A DNA stretch of 64,000 nucleotides from Ampullaceana balthica (taxonomy: Eukaryota > Mollusca > Gastropoda > Lymnaeidae): NCBI GenBank assembly GCA_944989445.1, contig CALYLW010000182.1, positions 992,501-1,056,500 of the forward strand, given 5' to 3'. The notes under the pieces are model-generated. The model saw nothing but the letters and a program-made list of their open reading frames with translations. It was not told where the DNA came from and made no database searches. The first letter of the stretch is position 1; each line of letters opens with the position of its first letter. Below, piece after piece: positions 48,701 through 52,014 of this stretch. The position numbers and the translations under genes are program-made.

Positions 48701-50688
48701 ATGCTGAGCACAATGTTTTAAGTTTATGAAATTTATTCATTTAATATGCCCCATATCCAGATAGCATGCTTTTTTCTACTAATTTTTTTTTATTGAACAT
48801 ATTCTTAAAATTATTTAATTGTTGCAATCTTAGAAGGCATATTCATTTTCATAACATGAATATTGAGTTCAAGTTAACAAAAACTCCTAAACGTTCAAAG
48901 ATAGAAACAATGATAACTCACTGGTGTAACTAAAAGTGCACTGGTGTAACTGTAAACTCCCTGGTGTAACAGGTACTAAATTCACACACAACTATTTTCT
49001 TATTTATCAAATTCTTTCTGGCTGCCTTAACATTAAATAAGGTGTGTTGTGGTTTATTATAAATATTTTTATCTTACTATTTTCTTATAAGCATAATTTA
49101 AAGAAAATAATTGGTTATTGTCATTATGTGTGTTATAATTTTTTTTATTTGACCGCCCACTGATAGCCTTTGTCATTAAATTTAAATTTTTATAATTTTA
49201 CAATAAAATTAAATTTATTTTTTTAAAAAATAAATATAAATGTATTTTGGTTTTTAAAAAAAATTTTTTTTCAGTCTTTGTGTTTACTTAAACACTGCAT
49301 TACACCATTGATATCGAAGTGTGATGCATGACCATTAGAACATTACTGTACTGTAAAACAAAAAAGGAGTTAATGTCTGTTTTTTTTAAAAAATATAGCA
49401 TTTAAATGGTCACTGATTACTACCAAAAAGAAAGGTCACATGGAAAATAACTTTAATTATTTTATATTTCACTATGCCAAAAATCACGATATTTTTGAAA
49501 AGTGCCGATATATATATAGATATATAAATTATATATATTTATATATATATATATATATATACATGTATATAGACATGAATATATAATTTTTAAAACGCTA
49601 TACTATTTGATTGATCCAGCAGAATTCAATATCCATAATTTAGTCTTAATGATTTCACGACTATTATATATTATTACATGTATATATATATATACATCAT
49701 ACTTTTTCTTACAGTTTACAGAATAGTCGTGAAATAATTCAGTATAAATTATGGATATTGCATTCTGCTGGATCATCAATTAGTATAACTTTAAAAAAAT
49801 GTACATTATGTTAATAATCTATGTTTAATAAATGAATTACTGATTCAATGTCATAAGACAAAAAAATAAGTAATTAGTTAATAATTTAGTTTTATTTAAA
49901 TGGTTAGGGAATAATGTATCTTTTTTTGTATGAATACAAATATATATATATATTAGGGCTGCGGAAATTAACTATTAATTTCTCGATTAATCGTTAAAAT
50001 TTTGTATTAAAATTATTTTAATCGATAAAAATTCGATTATAATTAAAGAAAATGTTTATAATATTTTTAAAAATTTTGAATAATTAATTATTAATAATTA
50101 ATAATAATTTATATATTTTTTTACGTACAAACTTCTCCTGCGTAATATTATAATTTATTTTATTACTTTATGTGGACCAGCAGACGTCAACTAAAAAATG
50201 GCTGACAGCATAAGCGCAGTTAAATTTAAACATATAACTAGAAAGTTTAGCAAAAATGTTGTTTTTAAGCTAACTGCGGATGGCAAAGTTGAAGATGGTG
50301 AAAAAGTTTACTGTGGTCACTGCCATAAACAATTCTCTTTTAAAGGATCAAATACATCGCTGACGTACCACCTTCGCCTTCAGCACAAACATCCGATCAC
50401 GTATCAACACATTGTCATAAAATTTAGTTCAAAATATTCTTAATTTTCAATGTCTGTGAGAAATGTTCAGTTTAATGACGTCATAAATTTCTATTTTTGG
50501 CTTTAATCGAAATTATCGATTAATTAATCGATAATTTTTCAAAAGTTAACGATTAAATTAAAATTAATCGATAACAGCCCTAATATATATATATATATAT
50601 ATTTAAATATTTCAAACTAAATTTTAACTGACTTACCAGAACAATAACTCATCAAGACCAGAAGTTTAATCAACAGAAGTAGCTTCAT
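9383..50688 (-). CDS. Multi-exon single-pass membrane receptor with duplicated Ig-like modules (whole gene model)
   Basis: Eight exons on the minus strand join in frame into 477 codons plus TAA: 50637-50688, 38690-38880, 27513-27696, 20800-20984, 14349-14526, 11222-11524, 10301-10472 and 9383-9551. Each has GT-AG junctions seen by eye. Layout by residue: signal peptide about 1-17, module 1 at 18-143, module 2 at 143-264, Ig-like domain 264-365, transmembrane about 381-403, cytoplasmic tail 404-477. Intron phases are 1 between domains and 0 inside the two-exon modules, so domains can be duplicated without frame loss. The ectodomain has about 17 cysteines and many N-glycosylation sequons. The likely place is the plasma membrane; ligand and pathway are unknown. 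The fold call is by pattern only (Cys, Trp, and a G-x-Y-(x4)-C strand). I do not recognise an orthologue. Introns of up to 12 kb are full of TEs. Exon joins are inferred, not proven by transcripts. Confidence 0.75.
10301..10472 (-). CDS. Receptor exon 7: transmembrane segment
   Basis: Acceptor atctttag; the exon ends AAG followed by gtaaga, a strong donor, phase 2. It encodes residues 365-421 and part of 422: a short stalk with a sequon (Asn371), then a hydrophobic run of about 22 residues (LIVGLFLTGLKIMILIIVSI) interrupted by Lys393, then basic FKICWKYK marking the cytoplasmic side. The tail opens with VTEYAPV, fitting the switch-type tyrosine consensus T-x-Y-x-x-V. If the donor is not used, translation stops two codons past Val421, because its gtaa supplies an in-frame TAA. 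Splicing could therefore switch between a short and a long tail. Confidence 0.78.
10825..10900 (+). repeat. Short interspersed repeat ('TATAGCGCAGCA' type)
   Basis: 'ttctatagcgcagcagtaccccagcaagtagttgggctcacagcgctt' has an inverted-orientation relative at 46210-46285. A shared short repeat, perhaps a SINE or LINE tail. It lies in a receptor intron. Confidence 0.4.
11222..11524 (-). CDS. Receptor exon 6: single-exon Ig-like domain
   Basis: The exon is exactly 303 nt, phase 1 at both ends, with acceptor tttcttacag and donor gtaagta. It encodes residues 264-365. An Ig-like pattern is visible: VYFECK (Cys302), a second Cys309, QWND (Trp315), then AACSLSGQYDQIDCMI, resembling the G-x-Y-x-C F strand with Cys349 and Cys360. 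Sequons occur at Asn267, Asn290, Asn316 and Asn341. It is not obviously a copy of the two-exon modules. It sits next to the membrane exon, so it is the juxtamembrane domain. Confidence 0.8.
11525..12080. other. Receptor intron, little recognised
   Basis: Contains a short (TTA)n run at about 11858 followed by 'gaccaacagtcctcatgagtcac', probably an old repeat. Nothing else supported. Confidence 0.3.
12081..12394 (+). mobile_element. Non-autonomous Helitron-like element, family 2
   Basis: Starts TCGACATATATATAATTC after an A and ends in CTAG followed by T, as Helitrons do. The 3' half ('gacgttcactcgcgttgttg', 'tgctgtttgtgtccattctc', 'atgagcaagt') matches 15565-15683. No Rep/helicase gene inside. 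Confidence 0.55.
12395..13053. other. Receptor intron without recognised features
   Basis: AT-rich, with a short GC-richer patch at 12530-12610 I could not assign. No gene or clear repeat boundary. Confidence 0.3.
13054..13535 (+). mobile_element. HINE/Helentron-like element, copy 1
   Basis: Starts AAATCCTTTATATTAACTCG and has the inverted form ATAAAGGATTT near its 3' end (about 13502), followed by AAAACTTGGTTTT, a small palindrome, and a T-rich end. Inside, a G-x-TGCGxATTATA(T/A)TGAACA motif recurs four times or so. Asymmetric inverted repeats plus a 3' hairpin fit Helentron-associated elements. Other copies are at 13540, 39366, 52158 and 54109. Confidence 0.6.
13540..13990 (+). mobile_element. 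HINE/Helentron-like element, copy 2 (tandem with copy 1)
   Basis: Same start, internal motifs and 3' palindrome as copy 1, directly behind it in the same orientation. It is shorter by one internal TGCG repeat. From 13991 to 14348 the intron is AT-rich with nothing further seen. Confidence 0.6.
14349..14526 (-). CDS. Receptor exon 5: second half of Ig-like module 2
   Basis: This 178-nt exon follows acceptor actctttcag and ends before gtatgt; phase 0 in, phase 1 out. It encodes residues 205-264: ERSIDLFSECTNKSFYKC, KFVIEYTITANVN and VRCKV, with Cys214, Cys222 and Cys247. Sequons are at Asn216, Asn241 and Asn255. The intron upstream (about 14848-14950) resembles the intron upstream of exon 3, direct evidence of genomic duplication of the module. 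Confidence 0.82.
14848..14950. repeat. Intron segment duplicated with the receptor module (copy at module 2)
   Basis: 'ccatcaaaataccaggcaactct', 'cctaataatcttc', 'gcgaggtggtaa' and 'aaaactgagatgg' match the intron upstream of exon 3 (28656-28679 and 29783-29910), in the same position relative to the paralogous exons. Confidence 0.7.
14972..15683 (+). mobile_element. Non-autonomous Helitron-like element, family 2 (longer copy)
   Basis: Starts TCTATATATATAATTCTC after an A and ends with hairpin ACGCC-gcgg-GGCGT directly followed by CTAG and T, the expected Helitron 3' terminus. It carries a tRNA-like segment at 15182-15232. No helicase gene. Confidence 0.65.
15182..15232 (+). other. tRNA-Val-like 5' half inside the Helitron
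   Basis: 'gtagtgtactggttatcacgtccgcctcatacg' closely matches the D-arm and anticodon-arm half of eukaryotic tRNA-Val, including the pol III A-box region. The T arm and B box are missing, so it is a captured tRNA or SINE fragment, not a working tRNA. Confidence 0.55.
16197..18792 (-). mobile_element. hAT transposon with ZMYM/DUF4371-type transposase
   Basis: Inverted ends CAGAGCCGTCTT on both sides and a perfect 8-bp target duplication GTTCAGGT (16189-16196 and 18793-18800), the hAT signature. GGGCCCCCGGGCAAA lies inside both ends. It holds a broken transposase on the minus strand. Confidence 0.9.
16709..18324 (-). pseudogene. hAT transposase, broken, with a repeated C-terminal segment
   Basis: From the N side: a TTF/ZMYM-type zinc-binding region (LYCFPCRFLSKKES, then FNDWKHS), then the DUF4371-like core (YSMSVDSSPDISHIDQLT, then NCRGQSYDIASNMS, then VPCSGHSLNL, then RWNVL and RLSDTRWSAH). 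An in-frame TAA follows NIFEEFI near 17770 and frameshifts occur near 17245 and 17040. The segment around RWNVLTSYLEKDV and RLSDTRWSAH occurs twice (nt 17222-17301 and 16732-16810). The usual C-terminal dimerisation region is not seen after it. Confidence 0.88.
18917..20566. other. Receptor intron without recognised features
   Basis: AT-rich, no coding signal and no clear element ends. Confidence 0.35.
20567..20690 (-). pseudogene. Possible relic of a third Ig-module first exon
   Basis: The plus-strand text 'cctttcgagtgaggcg...aatttctttg' (about 20573-20611) and 'cgaactgcacag' (about 20678-20689) recalls the donor end of exon 2 ('ccttcgaatgcg...aatttctttgg', 'cgaactgaaactgcacag'). They are in the same order, separated here by extra sequence. 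No open frame remains. Confidence 0.35.
20800..20984 (-). CDS. Receptor exon 4: first half of Ig-like module 2
   Basis: This 185-nt exon follows acceptor attctctag and ends before gtaaat; phase 1 in, phase 0 out. It encodes residues 143-204, with LAPIVLEEPHC, Cys156, Cys160, Cys169 and Cys173, then DIHNKEAYVKFQFSDRS. It has one cysteine more than exon 2 (Cys160), so disulfide pairing may differ between the modules. A decayed copy of a similar exon end lies about 180 bp downstream (see 20567-20690). Confidence 0.8.
21540..21960 (+). repeat. GGGCCCC-family repeat copy
   Basis: Shares 'ttaggagttcaaatccc-catagtatt', 'ggtcaagatctatccatcaa' and neighbouring motifs with copies at 1-580 and 24300-25400. 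Degenerate, non-coding. From 20985 to 21540 nothing is recognised. Confidence 0.45.
22044..22753. mobile_element. hAT-like MITE (TAGGGCTGCGG family)
   Basis: Left end TTAGGGCTGCGGAAATTAG with 'ATTAATTTCTCGATTAATCG'; the right end is a decayed inverse ending near 'ttaacagcacta'. Same family as 49954-50582. The target duplication is no longer exact. Confidence 0.5.
22776..23259 (+). mobile_element. Non-autonomous Helitron-like element, family 1
   Basis: Starts TCCTATATAACAAAAGGC after an A and ends with a CGTCxTTTGACGGGC hairpin region, about 10 bases, then CTAG. The matching copy is at 31225-31578. Contains three degenerate GGGTCTCTGGACAGACCA tandem units (23030-23120). Confidence 0.6.
23273..23709. 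mobile_element. hAT-like MITE, related AT-rich family
   Basis: Bounded by 'tagtgctggtac...gattaatcg' and 'gattaattaatcgttaattt...ccctaa', inverse ends rich in GATTAATCG as in the 22044 and 49954 elements. Ends are degenerate and no TSD is clear. Confidence 0.4.
23715..23800. repeat. (AT)n/(ATAC)n microsatellite
   Basis: Runs of TA, TACA and ATAT. Open frames reading through it (23718-24008 on the minus strand) are artefacts of the repeat. A GGCGCC-xx-GGCGCC repeat segment follows at 23870-24010. Confidence 0.7.
24300..25405 (+). repeat. Two tandem-like copies of the GGGCCCC family, split by a LINE fragment
   Basis: Motifs 'tattaggagttcaa', 'ggtcaagatccat' and 'cccagtagctaacgct' recur. The second copy is cut at 25030 by the 151-bp LINE insertion and resumes at 25182 with AGCTAACGCT, ending 'caacttcccaaagtttcatgg', 'aaggacatgcagacagacat'. 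Non-coding. Confidence 0.6.
25031..25181 (+). mobile_element. 5'-truncated LINE B-type insertion, 151 bp
   Basis: Flanked by a perfect 10-bp duplication AGCTAACGCT (25021-25030 and 25182-25191). It encodes the last residues of the LINE protein (GLISHQRTHVAA, then stop) and the 3' end with GACGGACGAACAACAA. The same end, in reverse, is at 7664-7690. Confidence 0.85.
25406..25870. other. Receptor intron without recognised features
   Basis: AT-rich, nothing supported. Confidence 0.3.
25880..27340 (+). pseudogene. Heavily decayed RNase H-type LINE (C-terminal half)
   Basis: Plus-strand pieces match the minus-strand LINE at 62577-63971. They include a fragment near 25905-26005 with FKDGR and LSGPCGKAY, RGVIDYNLPVKTF near 26540, ERYRRLKHSESYFIM and RWLKRTQLKRPTFM (26731-26820), RNRERMRLVCERGPHEFF (26860-26922), then RACGKASIDAEFEAI near 27030 and VSVILQTVG near 27200. 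Many frameshifts and stops. The order of pieces suggests one copy plus an extra RNase H fragment. Confidence 0.7.
27513..27696 (-). CDS. Receptor exon 3: second half of Ig-like module 1
   Basis: This 184-nt exon follows acceptor cacattttcag and ends before gtatgt; it enters in phase 0 and leaves in phase 1. It encodes residues 82-143, beginning ERFINLFSECTNTSTYAC, then a Y-K-F-V-I-E-Y strand and FRCKV, with Cys91, Cys99 and Cys126. It pairs with exon 2 to make one module of about 125 residues. It is paralogous to the exon at 14349-14526 (shared LFSECTN, Y-x-C-L, KFVIEY, TANVN, RCKV). An (AT)n run lies 50-90 bp upstream in the intron. Confidence 0.82.
27745..27787. repeat. (AT)n microsatellite
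   Basis: About 20 AT units in the intron upstream of receptor exon 3. From 27788 to 28655 I see only AT-rich intron. Confidence 0.9.
28656..29910. repeat. Duplicated receptor intron segment split by an RTE LINE
   Basis: 'ccatcaaaataccaggcaactct' at 28656-28678 and 'cctaatagtcttctttcaatt...gcgaggtagtaa...aactgagatggcaa' at 29802-29900 match the continuous segment at 14848-14950, so the piece between arrived after the module duplication. Confidence 0.7.
28680..29771 (-). mobile_element. 5'-truncated RTE-type LINE
   Basis: Flanked by AACTCTG at 28673-28679 and 29772-29778. The minus strand reads RT palm (VRQGCILSSVVFNIF, then RFADDIDF-SAGNSKELQEL) down to the C-terminus (AAAQDRQMWRLLSV, then SPQRPQRSRDS and stop), followed by an (ATG)n-type 3' tail at 28680-28695, typical of RTE elements. 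Frameshifted. From 29911 to 30340 nothing is recognised. Confidence 0.8.
30345..31080 (-). mobile_element. 5'-truncated CR1/Jockey-like LINE, RT C-terminus
   Basis: The minus strand reads HGKELTQTKDAKYLGVIIN, LSWNPYVNEVIKKSNKTLGF, then LVRPVLEYASSVWE, RAARFITGEYS, then FFLSGIRAWNWLPEE and a stop near 30450. These are the conserved end of CR1/Jockey-type polymerases. The 3' end has short AAGATCGGATAAGATAA repeats. Apparent frameshift near 30630. Confidence 0.8.
31225..31578 (+). mobile_element. Non-autonomous Helitron-like element, family 1
   Basis: Starts TCTTATATAATAAAAGGC after an A; ends with hairpin CGTCC-tt-GGACG, ten bases and CTCG followed by T. It shares 'cctctcaaacacacatgactcctacagcc' and the 3' hairpin with 22776-23259. 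Confidence 0.6.
31765..32351. mobile_element. Mariner-like MITE, copy 1
   Basis: CAGTATATACTCGTTCTA at the left, inverse ending ACGACTATATACGG at the right, TA on each side. 587 bp, almost the length of the sister copy at 40998-41582. GTCGGCTT motifs lie inside the ends. No transposase. Confidence 0.75.
32352..33507. other. Receptor intron without recognised features
   Basis: AT-rich; nothing supported. Confidence 0.3.
33598..34497 (+). pseudogene. RTE LINE endonuclease domain
   Basis: An APE-like endonuclease of the CFDP2/BovB type: FRIGYWNVRTM at the start, DILGISEGRW (catalytic Glu), GVAILM, IQCYAPTND, VVMGDFNAKVG (catalytic Asp/Asn), NQIDHFCIS, and GSDHNLC (catalytic His) at the end. 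All key residues are present. The frame is intact for about 300 codons and then breaks near 34490, where the linker continues in another frame. The open frame reaching back to 33427 is not LINE; it reads through the host hAT end. Confidence 0.9.
34490..36544 (+). pseudogene. RTE LINE linker and reverse transcriptase with one stop and two frameshifts
   Basis: Linker to 35134, an in-frame TAG at 35135-35137, then WQNESPPQEWKNGAIFKLPK, LSDCNNWRGITLL, EEQAGFRPHRS, a frameshift near 35385, NFVDFQKAFDSLHRPTLW, VKQGCVMSPMLFGI, LDFADDLALIS (catalytic FADD), FTYLGSKM, a frameshift near 36105, YGCESWKS, RRRWNYIGHVLRMDERRLPR, KGKRKQGRPKETLRR and a normal C-terminus. All family blocks are present, so decay is recent or mild. 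Confidence 0.9.
36662..37067. mobile_element. Harbinger-like MITE (ATAAATGACGTCA family), 406 bp
   Basis: Inverted ends GGGGCTGACCATAAATGA and GGGCCCGTCCATAAATGAC (inverse of the right end) with a 3-bp TTA duplication on both sides, fitting PIF/Harbinger. 'ttggccgattttt' follows the left end and 'gtgacgtcacattt' precedes the right end, as in the other copies. Confidence 0.75.
37071..37630. repeat. Internal tandem duplication of about 260 bp within the hAT-like element
   Basis: Units at about 37071-37330 and 37337-37630 share 'ccatcttacaxtgttag', 'cacgaaacacaatcgaatgg', 'gggggtagata', 'agtgtcaaagcagggxtgtttt' and 'cctctttcatctctat'. The Harbinger-like MITE sits at the start of unit 1. Non-coding. 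Confidence 0.75.
38046..38689. other. Receptor intron next to exon 2
   Basis: AT-rich, a short (CT)n run at 38382-38396; no other feature. Confidence 0.3.
38690..38880 (-). CDS. Receptor exon 2: first half of Ig-like module 1
   Basis: This 191-nt exon follows acceptor ccttag and ends before gtaagt; it enters in phase 1 and leaves in phase 0. It encodes residues 18-81, starting LELASIVLEEPHC and holding Cys31, Cys46 and Cys50, a TCTLRC segment like an Ig B strand, and a VQFQFG strand. Sequons lie at Asn53 and Asn62. It is clearly paralogous to the exon at 20800-20984 (shared VLEEPHC, IQ, DTC, L-x-C, DIH and QF positions). The LINE-bearing hAT-like element at 33.5-38.0 kb sits in the next intron. 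Confidence 0.8.
39366..39790 (+). mobile_element. HINE/Helentron-like element, diverged copy
   Basis: 'tcctattaactcgtg' start, 'gagagctgaaattttcc', 'cagatcgatcgaatgtactgtaatt' inside, and 'ggatttatagtcaaaaactttgtttttatggg' at the end, as in the copies at 13 and 52 kb, but more diverged. Confidence 0.5.
39855..40135. mobile_element. Foldback element with ~55-bp inverted arms
   Basis: Arms 'aaaatgaacaaaaaaact...' to 'gatgaggcccagctgcagtgaa' (39857-39908) and the inverse at about 40078-40133, around a spacer of about 170 bp. A DNA hairpin or MITE. Non-coding. Confidence 0.65.
40340..40610. repeat. CACTGGTGTAAC-type repeats, left cluster
   Basis: 'cactcactggtataata' (40350), 'cactcactgttgtaac' (40564) and inverse 'gttacaccagtg' (40589). 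The same 12-mer recurs three times at 48918-48980, on the other side of the transposase-like gene. May be terminal or subterminal repeats of that element. Confidence 0.4.
40998..41582. mobile_element. Mariner-like MITE, copy 2
   Basis: CCGTATATACTCGTTCTA and its inverse TAGAACGAGAATATATGG at the right, TA on both sides, 585 bp. 'gtcggctta' lies inside the ends. Sister of 31765-32351. The small open frames inside are not coding. Confidence 0.8.
41773..43398. mobile_element. MULE-like non-autonomous element interrupted by a hAT-like element
   Basis: Left TGTGACCTGTCAAAACGGCC and the inverse of the right end GGTTCACCGACAAAACGGCC are aligned inverted repeats. Flanks AGTATTTGT / AGTATTACT match 7 of 9, a decayed 9-bp duplication. 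Same family as 55123-60832, whose 9-bp duplication is perfect. It contains the element at 41869-43145. Confidence 0.7.
41869..43145. mobile_element. hAT-like non-autonomous element (TAAGGTTGTTA ends), 1277 bp
   Basis: Inverse ends TAAGGTTGTTA and a perfect 8-bp duplication TTTTTCAC (41861-41868 and 43146-43153). GGTTAACCGGT motifs repeat near both ends. No transposase seen. Confidence 0.88.
43422..43521 (+). mobile_element. Harbinger-like MITE, left fragment
   Basis: GGGGCCGCTCATTAAATGACGTCA, 'ttttggccgattt', 'cgtcacaaaaacttagacc' and then loss of homology after 'ccaatatgg', where a SINE begins in reverse. Confidence 0.65.
43525..43745 (-). mobile_element. tRNA-derived SINE, minus strand
   Basis: The minus strand reads 'ttggtctcatggtagtgtg' (A-box like) and 38 bases on 'ggggttcgattt' (B-box like) near 43672-43745, then a body toward 43525. 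Pol III promoter spacing is right; an intact tRNA fold is not evident. Confidence 0.45.
44095..44165 (+). mobile_element. tRNA-like SINE head
   Basis: 'gattagtggttaggcgg' (A-box like) and 'ggtggatcgaatccca' (B-box like), about 35 bases apart. A body of unclear length follows. Not a functional tRNA. Confidence 0.4.
44628..44740. repeat. Two-unit ~57-bp tandem repeat
   Basis: 'atcaactxtcaaatcaatat' 'catacttxgaxgggggatggc' occurs twice, head to tail. Confidence 0.8.
46205..46290 (-). repeat. Short interspersed repeat ('TATAGCGCAGCA' type), inverse copy
   Basis: The inverse reads 'atataacgctgcatcccagtaaggaactgggctcacagcact', relative of 10825-10900. Lies inside the decayed transposase-like gene. 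Confidence 0.45.
47469..47813 (+). pseudogene. HGKG-domain segment of the transposase-like gene
   Basis: A 114-codon open frame: FTCTCKFLEAGHGKGILDGV, then GATVKRAVDRVVIFG, then DLLKMLQSIVPLF. The 'GHGKG-x-DG-x-G-x-x-VKR' block is the hallmark of this uncharacterised family. I infer a nuclease-like core but cannot name catalytic residues. It ends at a stop, and the OTU-like part follows 40 bp later in another frame. Confidence 0.55.
47857..48276 (+). pseudogene. OTU-like segment of the transposase-like gene (interrupted)
   Basis: 139 codons: an acidic start (EDEDMGIDTISSDSCDTDEN), a helical middle, then HLFPIKVIEDGDCLPACGAV and a TAA. In related proteins the D-G-D/N-C-L motif opens an OTU cysteine-protease-like domain. 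The downstream matching part (KYEFSEEIRIRIIHELATH, 48281-48340) continues beyond the stop, so the domain is broken by one in-frame stop. Confidence 0.55.
48915..48985 (+). repeat. CACTGGTGTAAC repeats, right cluster
   Basis: Three near copies within 65 bp: 'cactggtgtaact', 'cactggtgtaact' and 'ccctggtgtaac'. See 40340-40610. From 48986 to 49500 nothing else is recognised. Confidence 0.5.
49505..49565. repeat. (AT)n microsatellite
   Basis: Run of AT and TATA units beside the foldback element. Confidence 0.85.
49588..49800. mobile_element. Foldback element with ~80-bp inverted arms
   Basis: Arms at about 49588-49668 and 49722-49800 share GATCCAGCAGAAT, CAATATCCATAATTTA and ATTTCACGACTATT in inverse order around a ~55-bp AT-rich loop. 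Long hairpin potential, no coding. Confidence 0.8.
49954..50582 (+). mobile_element. hAT-like element with BED finger, 629 bp
   Basis: TAGGGCTGCGG start and CGATAACAGCCCTA end, inserted in an (AT)n run (8-bp ATATATAT on both sides, uninformative there). GATTAATCG repeats inside both ends. Contains a BED-type reading frame. It lies 55 bp downstream of receptor exon 1, in intron 1. Confidence 0.7.
50198..50443 (+). CDS. BED-type zinc finger fragment of a hAT transposase
   Basis: 81 codons starting MADSISAVKFKHITRKFSKN. The finger reads VYCGHCHKQFSFKGSNTSLT followed by YHLRLQH: C-x2-C with H-x4-H, the BED/ZBED DNA-binding layout found at the N-terminus of many hAT transposases. The catalytic part is absent, so it could only bind DNA if expressed. 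It ends at a normal stop. Kept inside a MITE-sized element, it may be a relic or a titrating binding peptide. Confidence 0.55.
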   Translation: MADSISAVKFKHITRKFSKNVVFKLTADGKVEDGEKVYCGHCHKQFSFKGSNTSLTYHLRLQHKHPITYQHIVIKFSSKYS

Positions 50689-50706
50689 AACTTATTTATG
50701 CGTTTC
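50637..50706 (-). CDS. Receptor exon 1: signal peptide
   Basis: ATG at 50686-50688 starts MKLLLLIKLLVLMSYCS, a basic residue followed by a leucine-rich stretch, as in a secretory signal peptide. The exon ends in TCTG followed by gtaagt, leaving phase 1. A good acceptor (pyrimidine-rich, ending ttttag) just upstream puts the exon start at about 50706, so the 5' UTR is probably split by another intron and the promoter lies further right. The next exon starts with two bases, giving Gly at residue 18. No other exon candidate with matching phase was seen in the following 11.7-kb intron. Confidence 0.72.
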
Positions 50707-51565
50707 CTAAAAAGTAAAAGAATCGAGTTATATTTGGAAAGAAAAGTCTGGGTTGTAAATGTTGTTGCTGGCTTGACTCGACCCTGACATTTGGACGTCT
50801 AAAAAATACTTGTGACTTGTGCATTTGTCACAATTTGTGCAAAACAGGAGAGCGAAGGATAGCTAGGCAAATATAAACCAATGAAATATAATTTTACGTT
50901 TAAAAGGTTGGCTTGGGAACGGATAATTAATACGTCAGATCCGATTAAAAAAAAAGGTTAAATGTTTATCATAAACTTGATGTGTAAGAACATTACGGCT
51001 TACAGTTACAGATAAATTTTAATATACAGATGAATGTCAACAAAACAATTCCAAATATGTCAATGGGCTATTGCCTACTAATCACCTGCATTAGTTATTA
51101 TTTTTTTATATGCCTTTGCATTTGAAGTAAATTGAAATGTAAATTTATGTTTAAAGTAATCTCCTTAGTGATTAACATTTCTAGACATTATATCTCCTAC
51201 AAATATTATGGGGAATAACACATAGCATTCATTATTGATAACTGCAATGGGAAAACCCACAATGATGAAAAGTTTAAAAAAAAATTATTTAAAAGAAAGA
51301 AAAAAAAAGAATTGATTGTGGCAATGTAAAAAATCTTAAATGTTCATAACTGTGTGATATCAACAAGTAAATTACGATGCTGTTTAATTAAACTCAAGTA
51401 AAATTAATCAGATTTTTTTCCAATATCTTGTGCCAAATATTTTTATTTGTCTATGTTTTCTAAAAATTTATAATTTGAAGCATTACATATACAAAATAAA
51501 ATAACAATATATGTTTATAGATGAATACCACTTTCAGGTATAAAATTGAACAATTGATCACGATG
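50707..51565. other. Upstream region of the receptor gene
   Basis: Beyond the putative 5' UTR acceptor. A noncoding first exon and promoter should lie somewhere to the right, but I cannot place them. AT-rich, no repeat boundary seen. Confidence 0.3.
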
Positions 51566-52014
51566 ATAGGGCCCATCCATATATTACGTACGCATGGAGG
51601 GGGGGAGGGGGTCTTCAATTAATGGCATTTTGCGTATGGGGGCAGGGGTGGGGGGTCTCGACTGAATGTACGTACAACAAATTTAATTTGCATATTGCTA
51701 AGCCTAGTAACGTAAACCGCTCAGACTGCAAACGGCATTCGAGACCGACTGACACTGCAATAATGTTTTATAATTTAATGCAAACGAAATTCTGAACTGT
51801 TAATTACTCGGAAGTTGAAGTAGTTAATATTTGATTCAGAACAAATGTTCACACATTGCTAAAATATATCCGTCCGATTTATATTTCCATTTCTTGAAAT
51901 TAGTAGAAGTTTCTCTTTCGCCCACCGGTGCCTCCTCAGCTGTTACATAAACATAACGGGGCGGCGATTTCACTGCTTATATTGTTATATTTTATCAGTT
52001 GTTATTTTAATCAG

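Larger units (their letters stand above)
45310..48706 (+). pseudogene. Decayed transposase-like gene with OTU-like C-terminus
   Basis: Plus-strand pieces in several frames: a basic N-terminal region (ADPQLRAAYLQCKHEKYEKD, KLVKDMTPRGK), a linker with DRPSRQK, a coiled region (EEKKQLML), then LRSDNSKICKGKKDTITRHK, KPFWVLQPREKDRATCLCT, a GHGKGILDGVGATVKR block (47570-47640), an acidic region, then VIEDGDCLP (48226-48252), which looks like the Asp/Cys start of an OTU fold, and a C-terminus with WFPKLFVPLVPF. The family is large and TE-like in invertebrates. This copy has many stops and frameshifts. Possible subterminal CACTGGTGTAAC repeats lie on both sides. Confidence 0.6.

Noticed and set aside
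45310..48706. A working host gene with introns
   Set aside because: Stops and frameshifts occur inside conserved blocks and no splice sites rescue them.
49946..50590. ATATATAT as proof of a hAT 8-bp target duplication
   Set aside because: The element sits in an (AT)n run, so the match is uninformative; the call rests on the ends and the BED finger.
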